Part shown: in pieces, positions 8,837-17,615 of the stretch | Layout: each line of letters begins with the position of its first letter | Position numbering within the stretch: position 1 is the stretch's first letter | From: Demequina activiva | GTDB taxonomy: Bacteria > Actinomycetota > Actinomycetes > Actinomycetales > Demequinaceae | Length of the DNA stretch: 64,000 bases | Direction: 5' to 3' | Assembly (NCBI RefSeq): GCF_016862815.1 | Contig: NZ_BONR01000003.1 | Coordinates: forward strand, 186,001-250,000 | Made by a program: the position numbers and the translations under genes | The notes under the pieces: generated by a model | Told to the model about the DNA's origin: nothing | Database searches by the model: none | The model's input: the letters and a program-made list of their open reading frames with translations, nothing else

Positions 8837-9799
8837 ATGAGCATGGACACTGGTTGGGCCTACCGAGTCGCGGCGCCCCACCGCTTCGAGCGGGTTCAGG
8901 ACCGCCCGCCTCCCCCGCTGCGACGGGGCGAGATCCTGGTGGAGCTCACGGCGGGGGCCGTGTGCGGCTCCGACCTGCCTTTCGCGCGCGGCGCCATGGT
9001 GCCGGCGGCGGGAGCGGGCCTGCCGGGGCGACCGCTGCATGAGGTCGTGGGCGTGGTGATCGCGACGGAGCACGCGGACTTCTGCGCTGGAGACCGGGTG
9101 GTGGGCTGGGCGTCCCAGTGGGACGCGCTGCGCCAACGCTTCGTGACGGCAGGCGACCAGGTCGCCAAGGTGCGGATGCCGGGAATCGACGCCCACGTCA
9201 CGGTGGCGCAGTCGGTCGCGTGCCTCATGACGGTGTTCGACCGGCTGGGGCCGTTGGCGGGCCGCAGCGTCGCGATCGTGGGCGTGGGGCCCTTCGGACT
9301 GATGGCCAGCGCGCTCGCGCATCACCATGGTGCCGGCCGGATCGTGGGCGTGGACCCGGTGGACCGCGCGAAGGACGCCGTGGGACTGCCGTTCGACGCG
9401 CTGGTGCGCGACACCGCGCGCGGATGGTCGCGCGACATCGCGGAGGGCGATCGCCCGGACGTGGTGCTGGAGATGGTGGGGCATCAGACCTCGACTCTCG
9501 CCGATGCGATGAGCGCGATCACGACGGGTGGCACCGTGGTCGCGTTCGGGGTTCCGGACGACGACTGGTACGCGTTGCCGCTGCGCGAGTTCTTCCGGCG
9601 CAACGGCACGCTGGTGACCGGCGTGACCCGCGATCACCGCGCCATGCTGGAGAGGGCCCAGGACTACCTGACCGCGCACGCGATGCTCGCGCAGCACATG
9701 GTCACCAACGTCTACCCCATCGACCAGGTGGAGCGCGCGTTCGAGGTGGCCATGAGGCCGCGCCCCGACCAGCGCAAGGTGGTCCTCGAGGTCGGCTAG
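8837..9799 (+). CDS. zinc-type alcohol dehydrogenase-like protein (MDR superfamily)
   Basis: Medium-chain dehydrogenase/reductase of 320 residues. The catalytic-domain start GEILVELTAGAVCGSDLPF holds the usual Cys-x-x-Asp, with further residues LHEVVGVVIATEH and DRVVGWASQWDAL; the Rossmann NAD(P) loop reads VAIVGVGPFGLMASALA. The structural-zinc cysteine cluster of classical ADHs is not seen, so this is probably a shorter, non-structural-zinc member. The start was set at the ATG just downstream of a TAGCGT box; the longer open frame upstream has no ribosome site. It ends 4 bases inside the convergent lipoprotein gene. The substrate cannot be told from sequence. Confidence 0.75.
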   Translation: MSMDTGWAYRVAAPHRFERVQDRPPPPLRRGEILVELTAGAVCGSDLPFARGAMVPAAGAGLPGRPLHEVVGVVIATEHADFCAGDRVVGWASQWDALRQRFVTAGDQVAKVRMPGIDAHVTVAQSVACLMTVFDRLGPLAGRSVAIVGVGPFGLMASALAHHHGAGRIVGVDPVDRAKDAVGLPFDALVRDTARGWSRDIAEGDRPDVVLEMVGHQTSTLADAMSAITTGGTVVAFGVPDDDWYALPLREFFRRNGTLVTGVTRDHRAMLERAQDYLTAHAMLAQHMVTNVYPIDQVERAFEVAMRPRPDQRKVVLEVG

Positions 9800-10845
9800 C
9801 CCACCGGCACGCCGGTCGCCGCATGCGACACACCGCGCGCGCCCTCGGGCAGCGGCAGCGGGGTGAACTCTCCCGCGACGGGGTCGTACCAGCCCAGCGC
9901 CGGGCCGTCGCCGATCACGGGGCCGTACGAGTCGAGGCCGCGTCCCGCGAGGATGCGATCCTGCAGGTGCCCCAGCGGGGTCAGCCAGAACTCGTCCTCG
10001 GACTGCGCGGTCGCCAGCAGCGGGGTGCCCTCGACGGTGTTGGCGCTGACCCAGTGGCGCCCCAGCGCCACGAAGGCCGTGGACCGGTGGAACTGCGGGT
10101 ACTCGCCCCACTGCGGATGCGGAGCATACGTGCCCGACTGCGCATCGGCCGTGCTGAGCGTGACCGTGCCGATCTCGAACAGCGCATCCTCCCGATCGCA
10201 GGTGACGGCGACCTCGGTCTCCGCGAGCATGCCGCTCGCGACGCAGGGCCCCGGGGCGCCCTCGACGGACACGAACGCATCGCGGTCTGGCAGCCACATC
10301 GCGGATGCCTCCCGGGCGGCAGGCTCGCCCGGCGTCACCTCGCCGGTCGCGGCGTCCACGGTCGCGACGGTCGCGGGGCCTCCACACCCGCCGAGCACCA
10401 GGAAGGTGTCCCCGCGCGGCTCGAGCAGGCCGAGAACGTCGGGCTCGCCCCCCGCGCACTGCAGGGCCGTCACCGCGTCCGTCTCCAGGTCCCACACGGC
10501 CCAGAGCCTCACGGAGAACGCATCGTCGACGGTCGCGGTGACGAGCGCCGAGCGGGCGCCGGACGCGATCGCCTCGGCCCTCACCCACGAGGTGCCGTCC
10601 AGTCCGAGGCCCTCGGTGACGGTCTCCGCCGCGCCGCTGTGCCAGCGCGCGATGCCGTCCTCGCCCACGAGCACGAGGGCCGATCCACCCACGTTCGGGA
10701 CGGTGGAGGCCTCGGGTCCGGGCTCGGTGACCATCGCGGCGACCATGGGCTCGGGCCATGGGTCGAGACCGGGCGGCGCCTCATCGTCGCCCGCGCAGCC
10801 AGCGAGCAGCGCCAGCGCGGCCGCCACGATCGCTCCAGCGCGCAT
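9796..10845 (-). CDS. lipoprotein, possible beta-propeller
   Basis: A 349-residue exported protein with signal peptide MRAGAIVAAALALLAGC whose LLAGC is a lipobox. The mature part repeats short strands around Trp, Gly and Asp (for example ALVLVGEDGIARW, LWAVWDLETDAV, PVIGDGPALGWYDPVAGEF), the texture of a six- or seven-bladed propeller, but no named family is recognised. The start is fixed by the strong site GGGGAGG eight bases before the ATG, which removes about 53 residues from the longest open frame. It lies between menD and the dehydrogenase and may follow menD in transcription, 50 bp after it. Confidence 0.65.
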   Translation of the reverse strand: MRAGAIVAAALALLAGCAGDDEAPPGLDPWPEPMVAAMVTEPGPEASTVPNVGGSALVLVGEDGIARWHSGAAETVTEGLGLDGTSWVRAEAIASGARSALVTATVDDAFSVRLWAVWDLETDAVTALQCAGGEPDVLGLLEPRGDTFLVLGGCGGPATVATVDAATGEVTPGEPAAREASAMWLPDRDAFVSVEGAPGPCVASGMLAETEVAVTCDREDALFEIGTVTLSTADAQSGTYAPHPQWGEYPQFHRSTAFVALGRHWVSANTVEGTPLLATAQSEDEFWLTPLGHLQDRILAGRGLDSYGPVIGDGPALGWYDPVAGEFTPLPLPEGARGVSHAATGVPVG

Positions 10846-10895
10846 CGACCCACCTCCCCTGACAGGACAACGCATGCCGAGTCGCGGACGTTGGG

Positions 10896-12563
10896 TCACC
10901 GCAGCCGCGCCTCGACGACCTCGAGCGCCTGCGGCGGTTGCGCGAGCGCCTTGGCCAGCGCATCCGCGCTGCGCACGGACGCGTGCGCGACGCCGTAGCC
11001 AGCGCACAGCGCCGCCAGGTCCGCGCCGTGGGGCGTGGTGAACACCCTCTCCACGTCAGCGGGCGCCGCCGTCGCATGCTCGAGGCCGGAGAAGATGGTG
11101 CCGCCTCCGTCGTTCACGACGACGATGCGCAGGCGCGGCCGGCGCTCACGCGGACCCACCAGCAGGCCGCCCACGTCGTGAAGGAAGGTCACGTCCCCCA
11201 TCAGCGCGTGCGTGGGGCGGCCCGTCGCGAGGGCGAGGCCCACCGCGGTCGAGACCGTGCCGTCGATGCCCGCCAGGCCGCGATTGGCCACCAGGGCCGG
11301 CGCGCGGCCCACGGGCCACGCCGGCGCGACACGATCCACCGCCCGGATGGGGCCGGACGATCCGAGCAGCGCGACGTCGTCCTCGCCCAGCGCATCCAGG
11401 AACGCGCCCGCGATCGCGCGCCTGCCCCAGGGACGCTGGTCGGTCTCGACCGCGGCGGCAGCGTCGCGCCACACGGACAACCACGTCGAGTCGCCCAGGT
11501 CCAGCTGCCCGTCGTGGCGTGCCAGCCACGCCTGAGGCACCTCGCGCAGCACGCGCTCCGCGTGCCGCGGCGCCTCGCGCCATCGGGCTCCATGACCCGC
11601 GATCATCAGCGCGGGCGCACGAGCGATGAGCTGCTGGACGGGACGCGACAGCGTGGGCCGTCCGATCACCACCACCTGGTGCACCTGATCGGCGAGGTCC
11701 TGGCCCGCTGGAGTGGTCAGCAGGTCGAGGTAGCGCGCGATCGCCGCCTCGCCCGCACGAGCGCCGGAGGTCGGCTCCGCCAGCAGAGGCCAGCCGTGCG
11801 CCTCGGCGACCAGACGGGCCACCTCCCCCGCGCCGTCGCCCGCGATGACCACCCCGCGCTCGACGCCAGGCAGCGCCGCAGGAGCCTCGGCGGGCGTGAC
11901 GATGCTGGTGCCGTACGAGGGCATGTCCTCCACGTGCGGCGGGTCGTGCCACACGCCGCCGTCCGCGCCCAGCGGATCCCGGAACTCGAGGTCCAGGTGC
12001 ACGGGTCCGGGGGTGCCGGTCATGTCGTCGCGCGCCGGGTCGCCCATCGCGATCGCGACCGCTCGGTACGCGAGAGTCGCGGCGTGCCGGGGCGCGTCTC
12101 CTGCGACGGGCGCGGATGCATCGGCGCTCCACCGCACGAAGGTGCCGAAGATGCCCACCTGGTCCGTGGTCTGGTTCGCGCCCACGCCGCGCAGCTCGCC
12201 GGGACGGTCAGCTGTGAGCAGCAGCAGCGGCACTCCCGCGTGGTGGGCCTCCATCACTGCGGGCAGCAGGTTTCCCACGGCCGTGCCGGACGTGGTGATG
12301 ACGGCCACGGGACGGCACTGTCCGATCGCCTTGCGGCCACGGGCGATGCCGAGCGCGAGGAACGCCGCTGATCTCTCGTCGATGCGCACATGCAGGTTGA
12401 CGCGGGGCGCACCCAGCTGCGGGTTGTCGCCGCCGGCGTCCGCGAGCGCATGCGCGAGGGGGCCCGAGCGCGAGCCGGGGCACAGCACGAAGTCCTCGAC
12501 GCCCTTGGCCGCCAGCGAGGCGATCAGCTCACGGGCGAAGGCGGCGGACGGGTTCGCGCTCAC
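10896..12563 (-). CDS. menD: 2-succinyl-5-enolpyruvyl-6-hydroxy-3-cyclohexene-1-carboxylate synthase
   Basis: Thiamine-diphosphate enzyme that joins isochorismate and 2-oxoglutarate to give SEPHCHC, the first committed step to menaquinone. 555 residues, normal for MenD. The N-terminal PYR domain has FVLCPGSRSGPLAHAL and the glutamate-bearing DERSAAFLALGIARG; the C-terminal PP domain has the ThDP/Mg motif GDVTFLHDVGGLL followed by VVVNDGGGTIFSGLE. The GTG start overlaps the menC stop by four bases and is preceded by GGAGGTGATC, an almost complete anti-16S match, so menC-menD is a coupled operon. Cytoplasmic. Confidence 0.95.
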   Translation of the reverse strand: MSANPSAAFARELIASLAAKGVEDFVLCPGSRSGPLAHALADAGGDNPQLGAPRVNLHVRIDERSAAFLALGIARGRKAIGQCRPVAVITTSGTAVGNLLPAVMEAHHAGVPLLLLTADRPGELRGVGANQTTDQVGIFGTFVRWSADASAPVAGDAPRHAATLAYRAVAIAMGDPARDDMTGTPGPVHLDLEFRDPLGADGGVWHDPPHVEDMPSYGTSIVTPAEAPAALPGVERGVVIAGDGAGEVARLVAEAHGWPLLAEPTSGARAGEAAIARYLDLLTTPAGQDLADQVHQVVVIGRPTLSRPVQQLIARAPALMIAGHGARWREAPRHAERVLREVPQAWLARHDGQLDLGDSTWLSVWRDAAAAVETDQRPWGRRAIAGAFLDALGEDDVALLGSSGPIRAVDRVAPAWPVGRAPALVANRGLAGIDGTVSTAVGLALATGRPTHALMGDVTFLHDVGGLLVGPRERRPRLRIVVVNDGGGTIFSGLEHATAAPADVERVFTTPHGADLAALCAGYGVAHASVRSADALAKALAQPPQALEVVEARLR

Positions 12564-13450
12564 GCGATCACCTCCAGGGGGCGGGGGCCGATGCGCCCGG
12601 CGCCCGGCAGCAGGGTGTCGCGGACGGTGTCGGTCGCCAGCAGCGCACCGGTCCCGAGCCCGCACGCGAGGGGCTCCTCCGGCAGAGCGCACGCCAGGGC
12701 GATCCCGGCCGCGAGTCCCACCGATGACTCCAGGGCGCTGGCCACCACGATGGGCAGCGGCGAGACCTGCTCCGCGATCTCGAGGCAGCGCCGCACGCCT
12801 CCCAGCGGCTGTGCCTTGAGGATGATGACGTCCGCGGCGTGCGCGGCCAGCACCGCATCCGCGCTGCCCGCGACGCGGATGGACTCGTCCGCGGCCACAG
12901 GGGTGTCCGTGCGGCGGCGCAGCTCGGCGAGATCCTCGACCCGCGCGCACGGCTGCTCGACGTACTCCAGGCGCTCGATGCCGCCGGTGCGTGCGGCCCT
13001 CTCAAGCTCCGCGAGCGCGGTCACGGCGGCGTCGACCTCCCAGCCGCCATTGACGTCGATGCGGATCGCGCCGCCTGCACCCAGCGCATCGGCCACCGCC
13101 TCGATGCGCGCCGCGTCCTCGGCCAGCGCGGCACCGCCGGCGACCTTGACCTTCGCGGTGCGCGCCCCGCCAGCGGTGGCATACGCGCGGGCGGAGGCGG
13201 GATCGACCTGGGGGACGATGCTGTTGACGGTCACCGAGTCGCGCACCGGGTCCGGCCAGGCGCCGCGGGCCGCCTCGATCGCGGACGTCCACCACCGGTT
13301 GGCTCGCGCGGCGTCGTAGTCAGCGAACGGGCTGTACTCGCCCCAGTGCTCCGTGCCGTCGGCGTCCGCGCCGCGGATCAGCACGCCGTGGCGGCTGGTG
13401 AGGCCGCGGAAACGCGTGCGGAGCTCGACGGTGAAGGGCCGGAACTCCAT
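12560..13450 (-). CDS. menC: o-succinylbenzoate synthase
   Basis: Enolase-superfamily dehydratase that turns SHCHC into o-succinylbenzoate. 296 residues, near the length of actinobacterial MenC. The catalytic lysine pair is in TAKVKVAGG, metal ligands in IRIDVNGGWEV, YVEQPC and PVAADESIR, and the second catalytic Lys in VIILKAQPLGG. I chose the ATG at 13450 because TAGGCT ends exactly 6 nt before it; the GTG two codons upstream would abut the -10 box. Divergent from menB across about 120 bp. Its stop overlaps the start of menD. Confidence 0.93.
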   Translation of the reverse strand: MEFRPFTVELRTRFRGLTSRHGVLIRGADADGTEHWGEYSPFADYDAARANRWWTSAIEAARGAWPDPVRDSVTVNSIVPQVDPASARAYATAGGARTAKVKVAGGAALAEDAARIEAVADALGAGGAIRIDVNGGWEVDAAVTALAELERAARTGGIERLEYVEQPCARVEDLAELRRRTDTPVAADESIRVAGSADAVLAAHAADVIILKAQPLGGVRRCLEIAEQVSPLPIVVASALESSVGLAAGIALACALPEEPLACGLGTGALLATDTVRDTLLPGAGRIGPRPLEVIA

Positions 13451-13456
13451 GGCCAC

Positions 13457-13462
13457 AGCCTA
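13457..13462 (-). promoter_or_regulatory. -10 box TAGGCT for menC-menD
   Basis: On the minus strand TAGGCT sits 6 nt before the menC ATG and decides the start codon. Confidence 0.5.
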
Positions 13463-13558
13463 CGGCGACGCACGCGCCTGCGCGCCGCGCATCGGCCCTG
13501 CGACCTGCCGCCCGCCCTCCTCGCTCCCGCCGGGCGAGGGGGGAGCATGCGGCGCGAC

Positions 13559-13564
13559 TACGCT
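13559..13564 (+). promoter_or_regulatory. -10 box TACGCT for menB
   Basis: TACGCT lies 7 nt before the menB ATG in the menC-menB divergent gap. Confidence 0.5.
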
Positions 13565-13571
13565 GACTCGC

Positions 13572-14504
13572 ATGAGCGACATCCCGGCCCAGGTCTCGGA
13601 CACGTTCGACGCGCAGCGGTGGCGCTCCATCGACGGCTTCCCCGATGGCGACATCACCTACCACCGCTGGGTGGCGCGCGACGGCGACCAGGAGCTCGAC
13701 CTGCCGGCCGTGAGGATCGCGTTCAACCGGCCCGAGGTCCGCAACGCGTTCCGCCCGCAGACCGTCGACGAGCTGTACCGGGCGCTCGACCACGCTCGTC
13801 AGACGGCGGACGTGGCCGCGGTGATCCTGACCGGCAACGGTCCCGCTCCCAAGGACGGCGTCTGGGCGTTCTGCTCCGGCGGCGACCAGCGCATCCGCGG
13901 CAAGGACGGCTACCTGTACGAGGGCAGCGCCGCGGACGCTCCCGCCCACGGCGGCCGCCTGCACATCCTCGAGGTCCAGCGGCTCATGCGGACCATGCCC
14001 AAGGTGACGATCGCCGCCGTCAACGGCTGGGCCGCGGGGGGCGGACACAGTCTGCACGTGGTCGCGGACCTCTCGATCGCGAGCCGCGAGCACGCCCGCT
14101 TCAAGCAGACCGATGCGAACGTGGGCTCCTTCGACGCCGGGTACGGATCCGCGCTCCTGGCGCGCCAGATGGGCGACAAGCGCGCGCGAGAGATCTTCTT
14201 CCTGGCTCGCGAGTACTCGGCGGAGGACGCCGAGCGCTGGGGCGCCGTCAACGAGGCCGTGCCACACGCCGAGCTCGAGACGACCGCTCTCGCGTACGCG
14301 CAGGCGATCGCCGCGAAGTCACCGCAGGCGATCCGCATGCTGAAGTTCGCGTTCAACCTCGCGGACGACGGGCTCGCGGGCCAGCAGGTGTTCGCCGGCG
14401 AGGCCACCCGCCTGGCGTACATGACCGAGGAGGCCCAGGAGGGCCGCGATGCGTTCCTCGAGCGGCGCGATCCTGACTGGACCCGGTTCCCGTACGCGTT
14501 CTGA
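13572..14504 (+). CDS. menB: 1,4-dihydroxy-2-naphthoyl-CoA synthase
   Basis: Crotonase-fold enzyme that cyclises o-succinylbenzoyl-CoA to DHNA-CoA in the cytoplasm. 310 residues. Visible family motifs: FNRPEVRNAFRPQTVDEL, FCSGGDQRIRGKDGY (first oxyanion-hole region), VTIAAVNGWAAGGGHSLHV (second), FKQTDANVGSFDAGYGSALL with the catalytic Asp-containing loop, and the C-terminal helix DPDWTRFPYAF that completes the neighbouring active site in the hexamer. The longer open frame upstream is rejected because the -10 box lies just ahead of this ATG. Transcribed alone, divergent from menC. Confidence 0.95.
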   Translation: MSDIPAQVSDTFDAQRWRSIDGFPDGDITYHRWVARDGDQELDLPAVRIAFNRPEVRNAFRPQTVDELYRALDHARQTADVAAVILTGNGPAPKDGVWAFCSGGDQRIRGKDGYLYEGSAADAPAHGGRLHILEVQRLMRTMPKVTIAAVNGWAAGGGHSLHVVADLSIASREHARFKQTDANVGSFDAGYGSALLARQMGDKRAREIFFLAREYSAEDAERWGAVNEAVPHAELETTALAYAQAIAAKSPQAIRMLKFAFNLADDGLAGQQVFAGEATRLAYMTEEAQEGRDAFLERRDPDWTRFPYAF

Positions 14505-14535
14505 GCCCGCGCACCTGCCCCGGGGCGGCGCGCCG

Positions 14536-15624
14536 TCAGCTGAACGCGACGGTGCCCTTGCCTGCGCCACCGGACTGCGGCACCAGCTCGACCCAGGTCT
14601 TGCCGGGCACCAGCTCCACGACCTCACCTGACTCGGTCTCGAGGACGTACGGGTCGAACTGGCCGGCCTTGGACCACGTGATCGGGACGTAGGTGTCCTC
14701 GGCGGCGACGTACCCCGTGCCGGAGTCCGTCACCACGACGGTCTCGGGAACAGCCGAGCCGCCTCCGGACGAGTTGGGGACGATGTCGACCCACAGCACC
14801 ACCACGTTCGTGGCGCTCAGCTGCGTTCCGTCCGACGTGGTGTGGGGAGTGCCGGCCTCGGAGCGCATCCACGCTCCCGCGGACTCGTCCCAGTCCCACT
14901 GCGGCTGCATGCGCGGCGACGCGTAGATGTCGATCGTCGTGGTCGCCGTGCCCTCGGCGATGACATTCGAGTCCTCGGACGGGTACGCATACTCGAACTG
15001 CTGTGGCGGCGCCGTGGCGTCCGTCTGCGCGTAGAAGTCGGCGAGCGTGCCGTGAAGGTTGTGCGGGGCAGGCTTGTCCGAGGTGCGGAAGAACCCGTAG
15101 CCGCCCGTGTCCTGGGCGATCAGCTCCTGGCCCGAGGACTGCGCGGCGCTGATGAAGCCTCGCTGCGCGCCGGAGAAGACCAGCGGGCCCTCCAGGGAGC
15201 CCATGATGTTCCGGTCCATGGGCCGCATCGAGCGGATGGGGCCCACCGTCTCCGGGGTCTCCGAGTGATAGATCGCGACCAGCCGCGAGATGCCGTACTC
15301 GACCTGCTCCTCGAACACGATGTCCGCGTACTGCAGGTTCGACTGGGGCTTCGCGTTGTCCGAGTTCTCGATCTTGATCGACAGCGCGGGGCGCTCCAGG
15401 TCCGTGGGATCCGCGCTCTCGGCGTCCACCCCGGTGAGCGGCCAGACCACGTCTGGACGCGGGTCCTCCGGCGGCGACGGCGCGATGGTGCGCTCGGGGG
15501 TGGGGGCGATGCTGGCGGTGGTCGCCGGACCGGACTCGACGTCGGGCGACGAGGCGCACGCCGTCAGCCCCACGGCGATCGCAGTGGCGAGGGCGGACAC
15601 AGACGCGATGCGCTGGCTCTTCAT
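14536..15624 (-). CDS. DUF3048 (YerB-like) lipoprotein
   Basis: A 362-residue exported lipoprotein. MKSQRIASVSALATAIAVG leads to the lipobox LTAC. The mature part matches the DUF3048 pattern: WPLTGV, RPALSIKIENSDNAKPQSNL, ADIVFEEQVEYGISRLVAIYH, VGPIRSMRPMDRNIM, and a C-terminal half with VPITWSKAGQFDPYVLETESG (the YerB C-domain). YerB family function is not established; a cell-wall role is often assumed. The start was set at the ATG 7 nt after a TACAAT box rather than one of the ATGs overlapping that box. Divergent from menE, with both promoters packed into about 34 bp. Confidence 0.85.
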   Translation of the reverse strand: MKSQRIASVSALATAIAVGLTACASSPDVESGPATTASIAPTPERTIAPSPPEDPRPDVVWPLTGVDAESADPTDLERPALSIKIENSDNAKPQSNLQYADIVFEEQVEYGISRLVAIYHSETPETVGPIRSMRPMDRNIMGSLEGPLVFSGAQRGFISAAQSSGQELIAQDTGGYGFFRTSDKPAPHNLHGTLADFYAQTDATAPPQQFEYAYPSEDSNVIAEGTATTTIDIYASPRMQPQWDWDESAGAWMRSEAGTPHTTSDGTQLSATNVVVLWVDIVPNSSGGGSAVPETVVVTDSGTGYVAAEDTYVPITWSKAGQFDPYVLETESGEVVELVPGKTWVELVPQSGGAGKGTVAFS

Positions 15625-15631
15625 GTGGGCC

Positions 15632-15637
15632 ATTGTA
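15632..15637 (-). promoter_or_regulatory. -10 box TACAAT, leaderless
   Basis: TACAAT on the minus strand lies 7 nt before the ATG of the DUF3048 gene; an in-frame ATG overlaps the box itself and was rejected. Confidence 0.5.
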
Positions 15638-15646
15638 GGCGCGGCA

Positions 15647-15652
15647 TACGCT
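15647..15652 (+). promoter_or_regulatory. -10 box TACGCT for menE-menA
   Basis: TACGCT lies 6 nt before the menE ATG, 10 bp from the oppositely facing TACAAT box. Confidence 0.5.
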
Positions 15653-15658
15653 GGGTCC

Positions 15659-16687
15659 ATGGACTACGCCCGGCTCGTCGACGCAGGCGCAGACGCCATC
15701 GACCACGCGCTCGCGGGCCGCGCTCGGGGCGTGGCGGCGCGGACCTCCGGCTCGACCGGGGAGCCGCGCGAGGTGCTCCTGAGCGCAGATGCGGTGGTCG
15801 CCTCTGCCCGCGCCACGCTGGAGCGCTTGGGGGGCGCCGGCCACTGGCTGCTGGCGCTGCCGACGGATCGCATCGCCGGAGCGATGGTGGTCGCTCGTGC
15901 GCGCGTGGGCGGCGGAGCCGTGGTCGAGACCGCGGCGGGCAGGTTCACGCCGGAGGGGTTCGCTGCGGCGGCCTCGCGCATGCCCCAGGGGCGCCGTTAC
16001 GTCTCGCTCGTGCCCACTCAGGTGCGACGGCTGCTGGCCAGTCCTGAGGGCTCGGAGGCGCTCGCGCGCTTCGACGCGGTGCTCGTGGGCGGCGCTCCGC
16101 CCGGCATGGCGCTGCCGTCCAACGCCGTGGAGACGTATGGGATGACGGAGACCTGTGGGGGCTGCGTCTACGACGGGGCGCCGCTGTCGGCGGTCGGCGC
16201 CACCACAGACGCACAGGGGCGCATCCTCCTTGCCGGGCCCACGCTCGCGGACGGCTACGCCGATGGTGACGATGGGGCCTTCGTGGAGCGCGACGGTGAA
16301 CGCTGGTTCCTCACGTCGGACCTGGGGGCATGGGATGGCTCGCGCCTGGCCGTCCACGGGCGGGCGGACGACGTCATCATCTCCGGCGGCCTCAACGTCC
16401 ATCCCGCGGCGGTGGAGCGTGCGCTGCTCACGGTTCCCGGCATCGTCGACGCCGTGGTGGTGGGGGTGCCGGACGCCGAGTGGGGCGAACGGGTCGCGGC
16501 CCTCGTGGTGTCCGCGAGCGAGGGCGTGCCGGATGTCGACGCGCTGCGCGGGATGCTCGACGTGCCGGGGCATGCGATGCCGCGGTTCATCCTGGCGAGG
16601 GATGCCGTGCCGCGCACGGATGCTGGCAAGATCGACCGCAGCACGGCGCGCGCGATCGTCGCGCGCGCTGCGGAGGAGGCCCCATGA
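15659..16687 (+). CDS. menE: o-succinylbenzoate-CoA ligase
   Basis: Adenylate-forming enzyme that activates o-succinylbenzoate with CoA. 342 residues, short for the ANL superfamily but typical of actinobacterial MenE. Core motifs are RTSGSTGEPREV (phosphate loop), TYGMTETCGG (A5), TSDLGAWDGSRLAVHGR (A7/A8 with the adenosine-binding Asp), ADDVIISGGLNVHPA, and the catalytic lysine in PRTDAGKIDRS near the C-terminus. The stop overlaps the menA start (ATGA), so menE-menA is a translationally coupled pair. The longer upstream open frame lies antisense to the DUF3048 gene and was discarded. Confidence 0.92.
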   Translation: MDYARLVDAGADAIDHALAGRARGVAARTSGSTGEPREVLLSADAVVASARATLERLGGAGHWLLALPTDRIAGAMVVARARVGGGAVVETAAGRFTPEGFAAAASRMPQGRRYVSLVPTQVRRLLASPEGSEALARFDAVLVGGAPPGMALPSNAVETYGMTETCGGCVYDGAPLSAVGATTDAQGRILLAGPTLADGYADGDDGAFVERDGERWFLTSDLGAWDGSRLAVHGRADDVIISGGLNVHPAAVERALLTVPGIVDAVVVGVPDAEWGERVAALVVSASEGVPDVDALRGMLDVPGHAMPRFILARDAVPRTDAGKIDRSTARAIVARAAEEAP

Positions 16688-17577
16688 CCAGCAGTGCCGA
16701 CTGGATCGCGGGCGCGCGCCCGCGCACCCTGTGGACCGCGATCTCGCCAGTCGCCGTCGGCTCCGCGAGCGCGGCGGCGCTGGGAGCGTTCGAGGCCACC
16801 GCCGCGCTGCTGTGCCTCGTGGTCGCGCTCGCGCTGCAGATCGCCAGCAACTACGCCAACGACTACTCGGACGGGGTGAAGGGCACGGACGTGGACCGCA
16901 TCGGCCCCGACCGCCTGGTCGCCACCGGCAAGGCCACCCCGAGCGCGGTCAAGGGAGCGGCATTCCTCAGCTTCGCCGTCGCGGCGGTCGCGGGGATCTC
17001 GCTGGTGGTCCTGACCTCGACGTACTGGCTGCTGCTCGTCGGCATGTTCGCGATGATCGCGGCGTGGACCTACACGGGCTCCGACCGCCCCTACGGGTAC
17101 TCGGGGTGGGGCGAGCTGAGCGTGTTCGTGTTCTTCGGTCCCGTGGCGCTGCTGGGCACGCTGTACGTGCAGGCCGGCACGGTGACGTGGTGGGCGGTGA
17201 TCGCGTCCATCGGCGTGGGCCTGTACGCGGTGGGGATGCTCATGGTCAACAACATCCGGGACCTCGACACCGACGCCGCGTCCGGCAAGATCACCCTCGC
17301 GGTGCGGCTCGGCTCGTTCCGCGCTCGACAGGTGTTCGCCGCGGTGGTGCTGGCCCCCGTGGCGGTCGCGATCGTCGTGTCCTTCGCGCACCCGTGGGTG
17401 CTGCTGGCGACCGTGGTGGCGCTGCCGAGCCTGTACTTCGCGATCGCGATGCGCGTGGACGGCGCACTGCGGGAGCGCACCGGCATGCCCGCCGGCGGGC
17501 TCAAGACGATCTTCGCGGGGCTGTCCGCGGTGGGCCTGGTCTACGGCCTGCTGATGGCCGTGGGGATCCTGCTGTGA
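16684..17577 (+). CDS. menA: 1,4-dihydroxy-2-naphthoate polyprenyltransferase
   Basis: Integral membrane UbiA-family prenyltransferase that joins DHNA to a polyprenyl diphosphate and releases demethylmenaquinone. 297 residues with about eight or nine hydrophobic helices. The first Asp motif is NYANDYSDGVKGTD and the second NNIRDLDTD; both bind diphosphate through Mg. RPRTLWTAISPVAVG at the N-terminus is characteristic of MenA. It overlaps menE by four bases. A MenG methyltransferase would be needed to convert the product to menaquinone, and none is seen in the window. Confidence 0.94.
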   Translation: MTSSADWIAGARPRTLWTAISPVAVGSASAAALGAFEATAALLCLVVALALQIASNYANDYSDGVKGTDVDRIGPDRLVATGKATPSAVKGAAFLSFAVAAVAGISLVVLTSTYWLLLVGMFAMIAAWTYTGSDRPYGYSGWGELSVFVFFGPVALLGTLYVQAGTVTWWAVIASIGVGLYAVGMLMVNNIRDLDTDAASGKITLAVRLGSFRARQVFAAVVLAPVAVAIVVSFAHPWVLLATVVALPSLYFAIAMRVDGALRERTGMPAGGLKTIFAGLSAVGLVYGLLMAVGILL

Positions 17578-17603
17578 GGCCGTGCGCCGCACACGTCCGC
17601 TGG

Positions 17604-17609
17604 TAGCCT
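17604..17609 (+). promoter_or_regulatory. -10 box TAGCCT, leaderless
   Basis: TAGCCT ends 6 nt before the ATG at 17616. Confidence 0.45.
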
Positions 17610-17615
17610 CGGCGC

